Shown here piece after piece: positions 53,470 through 63,967 of a stretch of 64,000 nucleotides of DNA (the stretch's first letter is position 1; each line of letters starts with the position of its first letter). This stretch comes from Diabrotica undecimpunctata. Lineage: Eukaryota; Arthropoda; Insecta; Coleoptera; Chrysomelidae. A program made the position numbers and the translations under genes. A model generated the notes under the pieces. That model was not told the origin of the DNA, searched no databases, and saw nothing but the letters and a program-made list of their open reading frames with translations. The stretch spans positions 40,763,753 to 40,827,752 of the forward strand of contig NC_092804.1 of assembly GCF_040954645.1 (NCBI RefSeq), given 5' to 3'.

Positions 53470-54099
53470 CAATCCATCTAATTTGCAAACCATTGTACGT
53501 CATTATCTACGTCAGAGATCGAAGTTGACATAGTTGCCAAAGTATAAAAAAATCCTGAATCCATTTTAAATCAAATAGGTCACATAATTATTATTATACT
53601 CTTTACAACGACTATTTCAATTCTTACGTGACATTTTTGAAATAAAACACACTAATTTTTGTTCTAAAAAGAACAGATTTTATTAAATAGGTAAAAATAT
53701 AAAACAAGATTCACTTTAAAATTTAAAATAATAAAGTACAAAAAGTGTCAACACCGCAACTGTCAAATAAGTGTTGACCAATTTATGCCAAAATTTCACC
53801 TTCGTTGGATTACAGTTACAGTGTGTTCCGAACAAATGTTCTTCATAAAAACGCTTTATAATGCATTTATACAAACATATTGTTGTCTATTTCTTTTAGT
53901 TAACATTAATAGAAATTTTTAAATATTAGTTATACGAGTATATGATAAAATATGTCGTAGTGGCTGTAATGCCAGTGAACTCGGCAAAGTGATTCTAAAA
54001 AAGAACACACATACCGCCTAAATATTTCGTGTTGGTATCATGTAACGTCACGGGCTATGACGCCGATGACGTGCAACGGTTTTTAAATTAGATGGACTG
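53470..54099. mobile_element. TA-flanked MITE, 630 bp
   Basis: The left end CAATCCATCTAATTTGCAAA and the right end, read inward on the minus strand, CAGTCCATCTAATTTAAAAA form terminal inverted repeats of about 33 bp that go on through CC.TTG.ACGTCAT. TA dinucleotides adjoin both ends (53468-53469 and 54100-54101), the duplication used by Tc1/mariner elements. Inside there is no transposase frame. Non-autonomous; its autonomous partner is not in this window. Confidence 0.75.
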
Positions 54100-54101
54100 T
54101 A

Positions 54102-55930
54102 TATGTGTCTCTTAGACACCAACCGTTTTTATTTTGTGAAACAAATTTACCCTTTTGGCGACGGTTTAAAAAATATTTAGGTTACAAAATGATTATGCGA
54201 CATGTATTAAATCGATTTTAATGAAATTTTGTGGGCTGTTTTATTATATTACAAACATTATCTAGACGAATTATAAAGGCCTAGGTGCATTCTAAGTGGT
54301 TGAAAAACATTGAGAATAAGAAAAGGCTTATTTCCCCCTTTTTTTGTATTTATAGCTATTTTGCAACAAGGGTAATAAATAAAACATTTTTAACCAACCA
54401 TATCTTATAGAAAATTTAATCACAACTTCGGTCCAAAATAAATTGTTTTAAAGTTATAAGCAAAGAAAGTAGAAAAAATCGATGATTTACTAATTTTTCC
54501 CTCGACCATCCATTTATGATCAATTTTAACACCCTCAAAATCATTGATTAATGACCCCTATTAATGAATGATTTTCTATTAATGAACGATTTTATTATAG
54601 GCAACACAACATACATTGCTTGCATAAATTAATTTAACCACATTTAACGCTCTCTGATTGGCAGTTACCTGTGGTGTAGGCAACCAAACATACCTATTTA
54701 TATTCCCACTAACAAATTATTTAAAATGAAGTAGCCGCTATAAGTACTGTCTGTCATTGTATGTCATTATTTATCGTTAAGTAAATAAAAATTTAAACTA
54801 AGTTATTTTTATTTCTGAAAAGTATGGTCGACGGAAAAGTTTTGTAATGAACTCGTGAATTAAAATGGCGATTAACAACCTCGAACATTAACGCACTCGC
54901 TTCGCTCGCGCGTTAATATATCTCAATTGTTAATCGCCCTTATTAATACACTTGGTTAAATAACTATTTTATTAATATTCCCGACCTACTATCACACAAC
55001 TTTTGCTTTAAAAACCAGAATGCCACCTCTCACATCCAAATGTAGTCTTTTTTTACAGATCCGCAATGATCAATTACTGATTAAGCAAACAATTATTTTG
55101 GCATTGTTTAATAATTTAAAAAAAAAATCCTACAAATAAATAATACTATTACAAGAGGTTATGTGGAACATTAGAACACAATGTACAAAAATATTTACGC
55201 AAATGAGAATAACCCTTATTTGCATCATATTGTAAAAATATAAATGTAAATTTCTTTCTAATAAAACAACTATTTGCCGACTTACTTTAAGCGTAATAAA
55301 TTGGAACATCCCTTATAAAGATCCGTCTAGACCTAACCTCAATAAACTCACTTCTTACTCTGCTATTAGACATTTTGGTATTTGAGCTATAACTTTACAG
55401 CTCTAATAGCAAAACGAGCATATCGATACATCATAAGCTTTCACTTCGCAATACCAAGGAGTCAATTTGAAAAGCTCTTCGAGCTGGAATGGATTGCAAA
55501 AAATTTAAGATGAATATATCAAACTCTCGTTCTTTATGATACGTGCTTTTTACAAACTGTATGAGTTTAACGATACGCAATATTTTATATTGATACACAT
55601 CGTACGATGCTATCGAATTTGATGATCTCAATAACTTCATACTAAGGTAGCGATTTATTAAAATGCGAAAGATAATACGTATTTAAAACCAAGTTTATAA
55701 CTAATTACTCTTTAATATATAAACTTTGTTAATTTTTGGGTTTTTCGATCTATTATATAGAAAACACTTAATTATTGTTTAAACGTTTTGGATATTTTCC
55801 CCATATTAATAAGCAGTTTATATTTTTTATTAATTAATAATTAATTAATTAATATTAATAAGTACTTTATATTTTTCCAGTTCCTCTCGCAATTTATTTA
55901 AATAGTTTAGTTGATATTTAGTTATGTCAT
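54102..55930. other. no gene recognised
   Basis: AT-rich. A segment around 54895-54915 (CGCACTCGCTTCGCTCGCGCG) is an imperfect palindrome. No frame or family recognised. Confidence 0.3.
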
Positions 55931-55933
55931 CCT

Positions 55934-56464
55934 TCAAAATTGAACTTTAGAGAATTTGTTTCTTAACCACCTCATCTTATTGTGCAACATAAATAATGGA
56001 CTATTATTATCTGCAAATTTAACCGTTAATGGCCTAGGCTCATTACTATTGTTAACCTGCCAATACAAAAAACGGAAAAACGTGGAAACTGATGGAAACG
56101 AATATTTGCTTCTTGTTACAATCCTCGAGTTACTCAATTGACTTTGAGAAAGTTGTTCCAAGGCCTCGAGACAATCCTTAATCGATGCGAATCTATCTGA
56201 TAACTTAGAAATTAAATCAGGTAATTTACTGAACTGATCTTCGAATGTATAGCAACTATTACAGACGATTCTTAGTGACTTCGATTTTATCCTAGTTATT
56301 CTTATAACTTCTTTTTGTGCAATATTTAGACATTGAATATGAACAAGTTCATTTGAAATACCTTCTATAATTATTACACCAGCATCCAGTTCAAATAATT
56401 CTAATATGGCACCCATTTTTGATGTTAATAAAGATTTTTCTATCTTACCAGAGTACGACGGCAA
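55934..56464 (-). pseudogene. CR1/Jockey-type ORF1 with decayed zinc finger
   Basis: An open frame of 176 codons. Its first third (LELFELDAGVIIIEGISNE, LVHIQCLNIAQKEVIRI, SLRIVCNSCYTFED) parallels the PHD-like zinc finger at the start of CR1-type ORF1 proteins, with the first Cys residues lost. A helical stretch follows, KLPDLISKLSDRFASIKDCL with EALEQLSQ, a likely coiled coil. The C-terminal part is basic (RWLRNKFSKVQF). The first codon at 56464 is TTG, so the real start is upstream and missing. ORF1 proteins bind the element RNA. No ORF2 lies beside it; the CR1-like RT at 2225-3413 is not linked. Confidence 0.55.
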
Positions 56465-56689
56465 TCCAAATGAATCACAATTTTATTGATGTTATTTCCA
56501 TGCTTCTAAACCATTTTTATTAAAAAAATATATAAAGAATAGTAGGAAAATGTAACTTGTCTTTCACACACAATACAAAAAATCCAACAACGCTAATTGT
56601 ATAATTAAATTACCACGTTAAATATGCAGAACACAATAATTATTGTATAAATACACAATATGACATTAGAGATACATATCTAATATTAG
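56465..56689. other. AT-rich spacer
   Basis: No feature recognised. Confidence 0.3.
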
Positions 56690-57211
56690 GCTTATGACAA
56701 AAGTAGACAGGTGGTAGACATTGTGGACTATCACGTGTTGTGTTCCTCTGCATGTGCTAGCAGTAGAAAAGAGGCATCTCTATGAGAGAAGAGAGCATTT
56801 GACAACAGCTATAAAAAAAAAGAAGAAAGGAAAAGATCAATGGAAAGATGGCAAGAAGAGGAGAACAACAAGGAAGATGTTGCCCAGTGGACCAACATGC
56901 TGATCCCGAGCCCAATGGGACTGGTTAGATTGTCTGTTTTAGGGCGTATCTTCATAGGTTCAGAAAGACAGATTCAGATAAATGCCTATACTGCGAATAT
57001 TCCGACATTGTTACTCACACAATGCTGAAGTGTAATAGATGTACAGTGGAGAGAAAAAAAGAAAGAAATAGGTATGAACCCTGTGACTGTAAGAGAGATG
57101 ATCGTGAAGATGACTGGAAGTACGGAGGGATGGAATAGTGTTCACAATTATATCCGAGCAGTCATTAAAAAGAAAGAAAAACAAGAGAAACACCAACCGA
57201 GCCAACGACAG
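56690..57211 (+). pseudogene. R1-like non-LTR retrotransposon, C-terminal end
   Basis: Frames give a VEKRHLYERREHLTTAI and RSMERWQEEENNKEDVAQWT stretch (56800-56900), TNMLIPSPM, then FRKTDSDKCLYCEYSDIVTH and TMLKCNRCTVERKK (56965-57060) and MNPVTVREMIVKMTGSTEGW with NSVHNYIRAVIKKKE to a stop near 57215. CLYCEYSDIVTHTMLKC is the Cys/His motif at the end of R1-type ORF2. At least two frame breaks. Composite element C is inserted in the 3' flank directly after it. Confidence 0.72.
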
Positions 57212-57220
57212 AGATAAGAT
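57212..57220. repeat. target-site duplication of composite element C, left
   Basis: AGATAAGAT is repeated at 58500-58508. Confidence 0.72.
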
Positions 57221-57339
57221 CTAATTACTATTTTATTGGAAGTAAGCCACAATTGAAGGTTAAAATAAGTTTATTGACGTTTGAATCTTTGATCTTTGAT
57301 CTTGCACTAATAACTTGTTTATACTCCAACAATTAATAA

Positions 57340-58231
57340 AAAAAGAATAATAGTTGGTAACAAAGTACATCTAGCCTTCATCGACCTAGAAAAGGCGTAT
57401 GATACAGTTTCAAGACTTAAATTGTGGCAACAACTCGACATTAGTCCATACCTTTTAGGAATAATTACAGAAGTATACAGGGAGAACACTACTTACCTAA
57501 AAATCGGAAATAGACTATCAGAGCCAATAAAAGTAACTAAAGGACTAAAACAAGGATGCAGAATGTCACACTCACTGTTTAATTTATATATCGAGGCAGC
57601 CCTCCATAATTGGAAAAACCACTGCCAGGGAATGGGAATCCCCATAGGAAATGACTTACTGTTCTCCCTGAACTTTGCGGATGACCAAGTCGTCCTAGCT
57701 CAAGATTTTTATGATCTAGAATTTATGATAAAGCGTCTATACAGAGAATATGTAAAATGTGGGTTACAAGTCAGCATGAAGAAAACAGAATATTTAGTTA
57801 TCAATTCAGATGCAAGGTTTGAAGTGTTGATCGACGAGGACGTGGAAATCAAACAAGTGGAAAAATTTAAATATTTAAGTGCACTCATTGCTAAGAACGG
57901 CTTGGGACAAACCGAAATTAAACACCGAATTACTCAGAGACGTAAAATTGTAGGATGTCTGAACTCCTTATGGTGGAATCGCAACATTTCCAAAAGGAAC
58001 AAAAAAAGAATAGGGCAAATGGTTGAATCAGTTCTTTGTTATGGCTCTGAAGTATGGACAATTGTCAATGCAGACCTGAAGAGAAGATTGTTAGCAGTTG
58101 AAATGGATTATTTGAGAAGAAGTGCTAGAACATCAAGGCAGGAAAGGAAGACTAACGCTACAGAAACGGTCATTGACAGAATAGAAAAAAAGAGGTTCAA
58201 AATGGTTTGGACACCTATTGAGAATGCCTGA
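57340..58231 (+). CDS. RTE-like reverse transcriptase fragment, open frame, inside composite element C
   Basis: One frame is open from about 57340 to 58231. It holds VHLAFIDLEKAYDTVSRLKL (catalytic Asp), TKGLKQGCRMSHSLFNLYIE (QGC box), LNFADDQVVLAQDFYDLE (FADD), KKTEYLVINSD, FKYLSALIAKNGLGQTEIKH, SVLCYGSEVWTIVNADLKR and LLAVEMDYLRRSARTSRQER. The RT fingers are absent, so it cannot polymerise. Frame-shifted beyond 58231 into FKWFGHLLRMPDERWPQKLH (58195-58255), with MESKVLEEEHALNQQDWRRR to about 58405. The ATG at 57422 is internal; homology starts well before it. It is well preserved for a captured piece. Confidence 0.82.
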
Positions 58232-58410
58232 CGAACGTTGGCCCCAAAAACTTCACAAATGGAAACCCCCTGGAAGAAGCAAAAGAGGTAGAACTTGACG
58301 CTCATGGAATGAAGGAATTAGAAGAGCGATGGAATCGAAAGTTTTGGAGGAGGAGCATGCCTTAAACCAGCAGGATTGGCGGAGAAGAACGGGAATACGG
58401 CGATAGCCGT
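58232..58410 (+). pseudogene. C-terminal end of the captured RT, after a frameshift
   Basis: WPQKLHKWKPPGRSKRGRT, a stop, RSWNEGIRRAMESKVLEEEH and ALNQQDWRRRTGIRR. PGRxKRGRT...W matches the usual end of RTE-type ORF2. It ends shortly before the right arm at 58437; no microsatellite tail is kept. Confidence 0.7.
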
Positions 58411-58499
58411 CTCCAAAATGTATAGTATTTACAAGTTGGCTTATTCCCATTAAAATAGTAATTACTTTAAAAGCCACAAGAAAATAGTTTCAGAACAAT

Positions 58500-58508
58500 A
58501 GATAAGAT
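58500..58508. repeat. target-site duplication of composite element C, right
   Basis: AGATAAGAT; see 57212-57220. Confidence 0.72.
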
Positions 58509-60239
58509 TTAGATAAGAGAAGGGAGTGTTCCAAAAATGTCTTCACCCCACTTTCAGAGTACGGTACGTGCGACAGTCAAATGCACACAAGTAAGAGAGG
58601 GTGGTTTTAGTTGGTAGACAGGATAATAGATACCTGAATCTTTGGCACTGCTATCTTTAGTACTTTATATTAAACTAAAACCCAAATCTTAGGGACTCAA
58701 AACGGAGGTAGCATAAAAAAAATTTAAACCCCCCCCTCAGACAAATTCTGTGTACGCCACTGGTTATGCAATAAACACTATTTTTATAAATACTAAAATA
58801 ATTAACTAAAAACGCCTAAATAGGTTTTTTTAACTAAATAGGTTTTTTATAGATATATTACTTATAGAGTGTAAATTTTAGGCTATCCTACTTTCAAAAT
58901 AAAAGTTGCAGTATCTACTATTCTGTAACTCTGTAAGTTTCAGCATGACCGGTTCAAAGTTCAAACCGATAACATTCCTATTAAATTTTGTTGTTATCTG
59001 CCAAAGTGTTGTACAAAGTAATTGATATGTCAACCCTGTTATTGTGACGGTTTGTTGAAGCGTTTCGAAGCCGAACGTAATGCTATCTATCGATGATACA
59101 TACTACCATTGCTTCAGATGGAGCCATCTCCCTACATTACAATTTGAAGGCGGCAGTCTAAGACATAATTCTTGTTTAACGAGATTTTTCATATGTTTAA
59201 GAAAAAATATTTAACGTTTTATTGCAAATATTTTCCACTTTTACAGTTTTATATATGTTGTTATTAAAAAATTTTTCGGTTTCTTACCGGTAACTTTATT
59301 ATAAGCCGAAACATATTATTTTTTCCTATTGGAACAAAACTGTAAATTCAAAAATTTTTAAAAAATTCATAAGTATTTCTTATTATTATATCTTGATGCT
59401 GTAAAAAAAATAACAAAATCCTATGTTTGGTTTTCCCGCTTTATACTTGGAAAAAAGTAGTTTTTTTGAGTTTTTTCAAAAACGAAAACATGAAGTTTGT
59501 TTAAAAGTTGTCAAAATACTTCTAGTCGTCACATATACCTTCTCAAATTTTTTCGAATTTTTTGAATGTGGGGTTTGTCTTTTGGGGGGTGCAGATCAAC
59601 CTTAATTACGTAAACATTACTTATTACAAACTGTTTTTATGTTTACACTACTGGTTTGTTTGCGATGGAATGCAAACGTGATATTTTACACTATCTTTAT
59701 TGATGGACACCTAAAACTACGACTGATTCAGGGTCGTATTTAAAATATCTGCCAATGGTGCATTTACGAACAACTCAATTTATAAAGTTGTGATTTATAT
59801 TGGAGAAATCTTTTATATCGGTCTTACTATTAAAACAATTTAGATCTTGTTTATGTGAATTATCATGTGTTGTAGTTCTTTTCGTTTTTCAAAAATCTGC
59901 ACATTTTTAAAATTGAAAAAATTTCTATTTTCCAGAGAATGCTTAGCTAAGGCTGTAGTGTTTGATTTGTTGACTTGTATACTATTTTTGTGCGCAGCAA
60001 CCTTTCTATGTGGATATTAGTGTTATAATATATGTTATGTATAATTATTAATATATATCCAATATATATTGGACAATCTGCAATTTAACATAGAGCTTTA
60101 TAATAATTTGTTAGACTTGGCTTGGTTATGGTTTTCTCTTGTCCTCAACATAAGACGAAAGCCAAGGTTCTAAAGTGGTTGACTTTGAAAGACTCCGACT
60201 ACCCAATATTTGTCGAAGCCAGTACCAATTTAATCTTCT
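58509..60239. other. no gene recognised
   Basis: AT-rich DNA with only short frames. A poly-C run at 58730-58736 and a CCAGTGGCGTA-like word (58755-58764, minus) occur, the latter common at hAT ends, but no partner end was found. Confidence 0.3.
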
Positions 60240-61545
60240 TTTTCCTATTTATAAGCCATTTTGCTTGTTCATTGGCGGATTAATGGAAGGTTGTCACTCC
60301 ATCTTTTGCGCGGTCGTCCGATACTTGTTCTGCCGATTGGTGACGACAATATCTCTTACTATTTTGACGACACGGGTCTCCTCCATTCTGCTTATGTGGT
60401 TATTCCATTCTTTTTCTTTCTATTTTGTTTCCATTCATTTACAACTGTACGTTACATTTTCTTCTAATGTCTTTACTTCTCTTTCGATCTCTCGGCGTAT
60501 TTACTGCAATTATTCTTAGTACTTTTTTCTCTGCCGTTTCCAGTAGCCTTTGCGTTGTGGCTGTGTCAGGTCTTGTTTCTGAGGTATATGTCATTATTGG
60601 TCTTACACCGGCTTTACAAATTCTTTACTTCATCTCAATGTTAATCCTGCCAGTCTATTTGCTTTTTGTACTTGATCTCTGATTTCTTTGTCCAGGTCTT
60701 CATATCTAGACAGTGTAATTTTCAGGTATTTTATTTCCATTACTTGTTCAATACTAAAATGGCATCAATTTCTATTTAACATCTAGTTGGTTCTTTGATG
60801 ACTACTATTTTTTTAGTTTGCTGAAATAAGAATGTCATATTAAATTTTTTTACTCTTATGTTAAATCTGTGGACCAGTCTTTGCAGACTATCTTCGTCTT
60901 GGGCTATCAGTATTGCGTCGTCTGCGTAACAGAGTATTTTGATTTCTTTGTTTCCCATTCTGTATCCTCTTCCTTTGTGAACAATTTTGATGATTTCATC
61001 CATGATTAAATTGAAGAGCATGGGGCTCAATGAATCCGCTTGCCTATTTTTATAGGTCCTGTAAATTGTCCATCTATTCTAACTTCCATTTTGTTTTTTT
61101 GGTAGATATTTTCGATAGTTTTTATAATATTTAGGGGAACTTTTCTATTATACAGAGGATGAATTACGTCTTTGAATCTTACTCTGTCAAACGCTTTCTT
61201 TAGATCAATAAGACACAGAACTGCTGGTTTATTATACTCTAAAGATTTCACAGTAATTTGCTTTATAACGAATATCGCATCTGTACACGATCTTCTACTA
61301 CGACAACCCTGTTGTTTATTTGCTAAACTAATCATCTGATTTATTAACACTTGTAGAATTTTAGTTGTAATTTTAGCGTAGTATTTAACAAGTTTATACC
61401 TCTGTAGTTTGCGGGGTGTTTTTATATCCTTTTGTGACTAGTAGAATTAGTTCACTTGTTCTTCATTCTTCCGGTATTTTATTGTGTTTTATAATTTTAT
61501 TAATTAATGTTATTAATTATTTTGTCATTGCTACTCCATCAATTT
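60240..61545 (-). pseudogene. RTE-like reverse transcriptase, decayed
   Basis: Minus frames from 61545: KIPEEWRTSELILL, NTPANYRGINLLNTTLKL-like block, LINQMISLANKQQGCRSRRS (61350-61290), AVLCLIDLKKAFDRVRFKDV (catalytic Asp in LIDL), VPLNIIKTIENIYQKNKMEV, then a shift into MSPMLFNLIMDEIIKIVHKG and KEIKILCYADDAILIAQDED (YADD, 60935-60905). Beyond 60776 only broken frames, with a GRPRKRWSDNLP-like C-terminal block near 60320-60280. The QG of the RT box lies in the shifted zone. A small relative lies at 17477-17590. Confidence 0.78.
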
Positions 61546-62500
61546 GATTTGATTTGGTTGAAGTAAAATGTAGATTTTGAGTTTAAAAAATGACTTTATT
61601 TTACTTGATCACAGTCACAAAAACACTTTTATTTGATAAATTTGTATTTAACAAAATACTTAATTTAAAAACTTAACTTCTAGCTATGTCTTATTGAGTT
61701 CATAATAATAATGCAAGATAAGAACGAAGTGACTATACGTAGACCGTGGTGAGTGTCCCACTCGGGATATGAGAATAAAATTACATTTTACCGCTCAGAA
61801 ACAGCAAAATATAGGGAATTGTACTAACGTCTTTAACAAATGTTTTTAACACGTCTAACACCTTTTCTATAATCGACTGTTTAACATTTTTCGAAAAACA
61901 AAAGACGAAAAAAATCCAAGTGATTTATGGTTACAATTACATTAAAAGGAAATAAAAAATATTTTACGAATGGTCGTTTAAATTTTTTTAACGAGAAATA
62001 GATACATATGTGTAATATCTCAAGAATCAGCTAAAAATACTTGTATTTGGGGCGATTCAGTGTTTTATTGAGATTGACCTAAATTAACAGACGATTCAAA
62101 TATTGTAGCATTTGCAAATTTTTGAAATATATTGAAATCCCCTCGCACGTATTAAAAGACGAAGTAATTTTTTTAATTCCTCTTAGCGTCGCCAAGTAAA
62201 ATAAACCATTTTTAGAGTTGTTTTTATTTCTTCGGTATTCTTTGATCATAAAACCGTTCGCTATATGCGTTTCAAATAAACATTCATTTAGATCGCTAGG
62301 AAGTTTTTGCCGGAAAGATAATTGTTCACTCTCGCTAAGGCGTTGTCAGGGACAACTGCTTTCAGCGTTATGTCCAGATTTTTCATCAAATTTGAAATGT
62401 TTCTTTGTTTTTCGTTTTATATTATGAAAGATTAGTGGCTTTGCAATTAATTGTGCAGTACATGTTACGTTACGTGCAATGGTCCAGTTTTGTAAAAATG
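61546..62500. other. no gene recognised
   Basis: AT-rich. 61560-61870 has an LTR-like feel (TGACTTTATTTTACTTGATC, a CCCACTCGGG block), but no paired end or primer site was found. Confidence 0.3.
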
Positions 62501-62559
62501 TGCCGCTGATTTGTTTCTACCTCACCTATGTTTGTCCCCGGTTGATCAACGTTCTAGAC

Positions 62560-62700
62560 CATGGATGTAGTCCTTCCATTCTGTTCTGTAATACTCTATT
62601 TATCTTCACTGTCACTAGAATCAGTTGGTTGGTACTCATCCGAAAGATACGTGTCACCAAACTCATCCGAAAATCTTGCTCTTTCTTGTAGTTTTTATTG
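62560..62700 (-). other. short acidic, Ser/Asp-rich reading frame, origin unknown
   Basis: Minus frame ARFSDEFGDTYLSDEYQPTD followed by SSDSEDK and a stop. Composition looks like real acidic protein sequence (a host exon or an N-terminal transposase segment) rather than chance AT-rich DNA. I see no splice sites that settle it. Low certainty. Confidence 0.25.
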
Positions 62701-62782
62701 CTCTTTCTCGTACGACTGCATTGTACCGCTCTAAGTACTGACAAGAGAAGCGCATGCCAGGAATCAACAGGAATAAACAAGG

Positions 62783-62795
62783 AAGGCGTGATGGC
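62783..62795. repeat. target-site duplication of the short RTE insertion, left
   Basis: AAGGCGTGATGGC is repeated exactly at 62999-63011. Confidence 0.9.
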
Positions 62796-62998
62796 TCTCC
62801 TTCAAGCCATCCTACAAGGAAAAATATTTGGAAAACGAGGTCCAGGAAGAAAAAGAACATTTTGGTTAAAAAACCTCAGAATCTGGTTCAATATAACATC
62901 TGTGCGGCTTTTCTGCGCTGCTGCAGATAAGATAAAGATTACCATGATGATCGCCAACATTCGTAACGGATAGGCACATCAAGAAGAAAAAGAAGAAG
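62796..62998 (+). mobile_element. RTE-like insertion, 203 bp, extreme 5' truncation
   Basis: It begins in LLQAILQGKIFGKRGPGRKR and continues TFWLKNLRIWFNITSVRLFC, KIKITMMIANIRNG and a stop, then an AAGAAGAAAAAGAAGAAG tail against the right duplication. The exact 13-bp duplication, GC-rich enough not to be chance, defines both ends. The open frame and the close match to the 3' end of the element at 36590-37024 (KVFGKRGPGRRRISWL, MLIANIRNG) suggest the same subfamily and a fairly recent event. Confidence 0.92.
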
Positions 62999-63011
62999 AA
63001 GGCGTGATGGC
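62999..63011. repeat. target-site duplication of the short RTE insertion, right
   Basis: AAGGCGTGATGGC; see 62783-62795. Confidence 0.9.
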
Positions 63012-63695
63012 ACGTTGGACTCTCATAGGCATTTTTTGATAAAAATCTTGCTGGTGGCCGCGAAACTCCAATGAGGCAAATTAAAATTTTTAATATGGTG
63101 GCACTTAACCTGTTAAGTTACTTGAAACTACTATTATTCTTATTGTTATTATAAAATACAATAAAACCTAACGTATTTTAAATATTTTACTAGAATTTTA
63201 GCAGTGTAACGCTATTTCAATGTTTAAGAACGAATGTATATGAGATGAAATGTCACATTTACTCAAACTTTTTATTCATTTTCTTTGAGATGCTGAACCA
63301 AGACGCGTCCTTTTCTCTAAATACACGAAACTGCCGGAATTTATGTCGCTCAATTTCTAGTCGGTGCTATCATTCTGTCTTCCATTTTTCACCTCTTTAG
63401 AGATTTCACCTTGATCTCTCGCATACACATTCCCAACAAAGAGATTTCCAAACAAAACGTATAAACTGCGAACAAGAAAATCACGATGTGCCGTTTCTTT
63501 CCAAAGGATGATCGCTGTTTAAGTCCAATAAACTTTTGAAATATTGTAGAGCAAAAACGTTTTATTTCTTGATCCAGGATAAGACCTTTATTTAGGTGGA
63601 TACTTTAACAAATGTTTATGCCATACTATTGTTATAAAAGTTTACAATCAGTCTCTAATGCAACCGATCAATGGAAAATTCCGAAAAAAAAATAA
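63012..63695. other. no gene recognised
   Basis: Mixed AT-rich DNA without assignable frames. Confidence 0.3.
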
Positions 63696-63696
63696 T

Positions 63697-63732
63697 TATC
63701 GTATTATTATCTTATTATTATCTTATTATTAT
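63697..63732. repeat. short tandem repeat, TCTTATTATTA unit
   Basis: Three adjoining variants of an 11-12-base unit. Confidence 0.8.
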
Positions 63733-63812
63733 AAGACTAGGAGCTCGTACTTGCATATACTAATTTACGGTAAATGGAGTATTAATGTGTAATATAATCC
63801 ATTATTTTACAG

Positions 63813-63967
63813 TAATTACTATTTAAATGGGAATAAGCCAAAATTAAAGGTTAAAGTACGTTTATTGACGTTTCAATTTCCACTTCGGAAATCGTTCTCC
63901 GATTTCCGAAGTGGAAATTGAAACGTCAATAAACGTACTTTAACCTTTAATTGTGGCTTATTCCCAA
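63813..63967. repeat. palindrome of composite-element arms
   Basis: It starts TAATTACTATTT like composite elements B and C, then two arms, 63829-63894 and 63900-63965, are reverse complements with a single mismatch, joined by a five-base centre (TTCTC). Each arm holds GGGAATAAGCC, TTTATTGACGTTTC and TTTCCACTTCGGAAATCG. There is no cargo, and the right-hand extension to TTCAGAACAATA is missing. As RNA it would form a 66-bp hairpin. Confidence 0.93.

Larger units (their letters stand above)
57221..58499 (+). mobile_element. composite element C, carrying an RT fragment
   Basis: The left end CTAATTACTATTTTATTGG leads into AAGCCACAATTGAAGGTTAA and TTTATTGACGTTT. The right end starts at about 58437 with GGCTTATTCCCATTAAAATA and ends in GCCACAAGAAAATAGTTTCA and GAACAAT. 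Both ends match composite elements A and B. A 9-bp duplication flanks it. The 1.1-kb interior is an RTE-like RT fragment on the plus strand, unrelated to the cargo of A or B. Length (1279 bp) is close to B (1293 bp). Confidence 0.78.

Noticed and set aside
58690..58770. CCAGTGGCGTA word, also at 17263-17274, considered as hAT termini
   Set aside because: A single end each time; no matching opposite end or 8-bp duplication found.
62218..62427. 69-codon plus frame as a small gene
   Set aside because: No motif, no plausible start context, surrounded by non-coding DNA.
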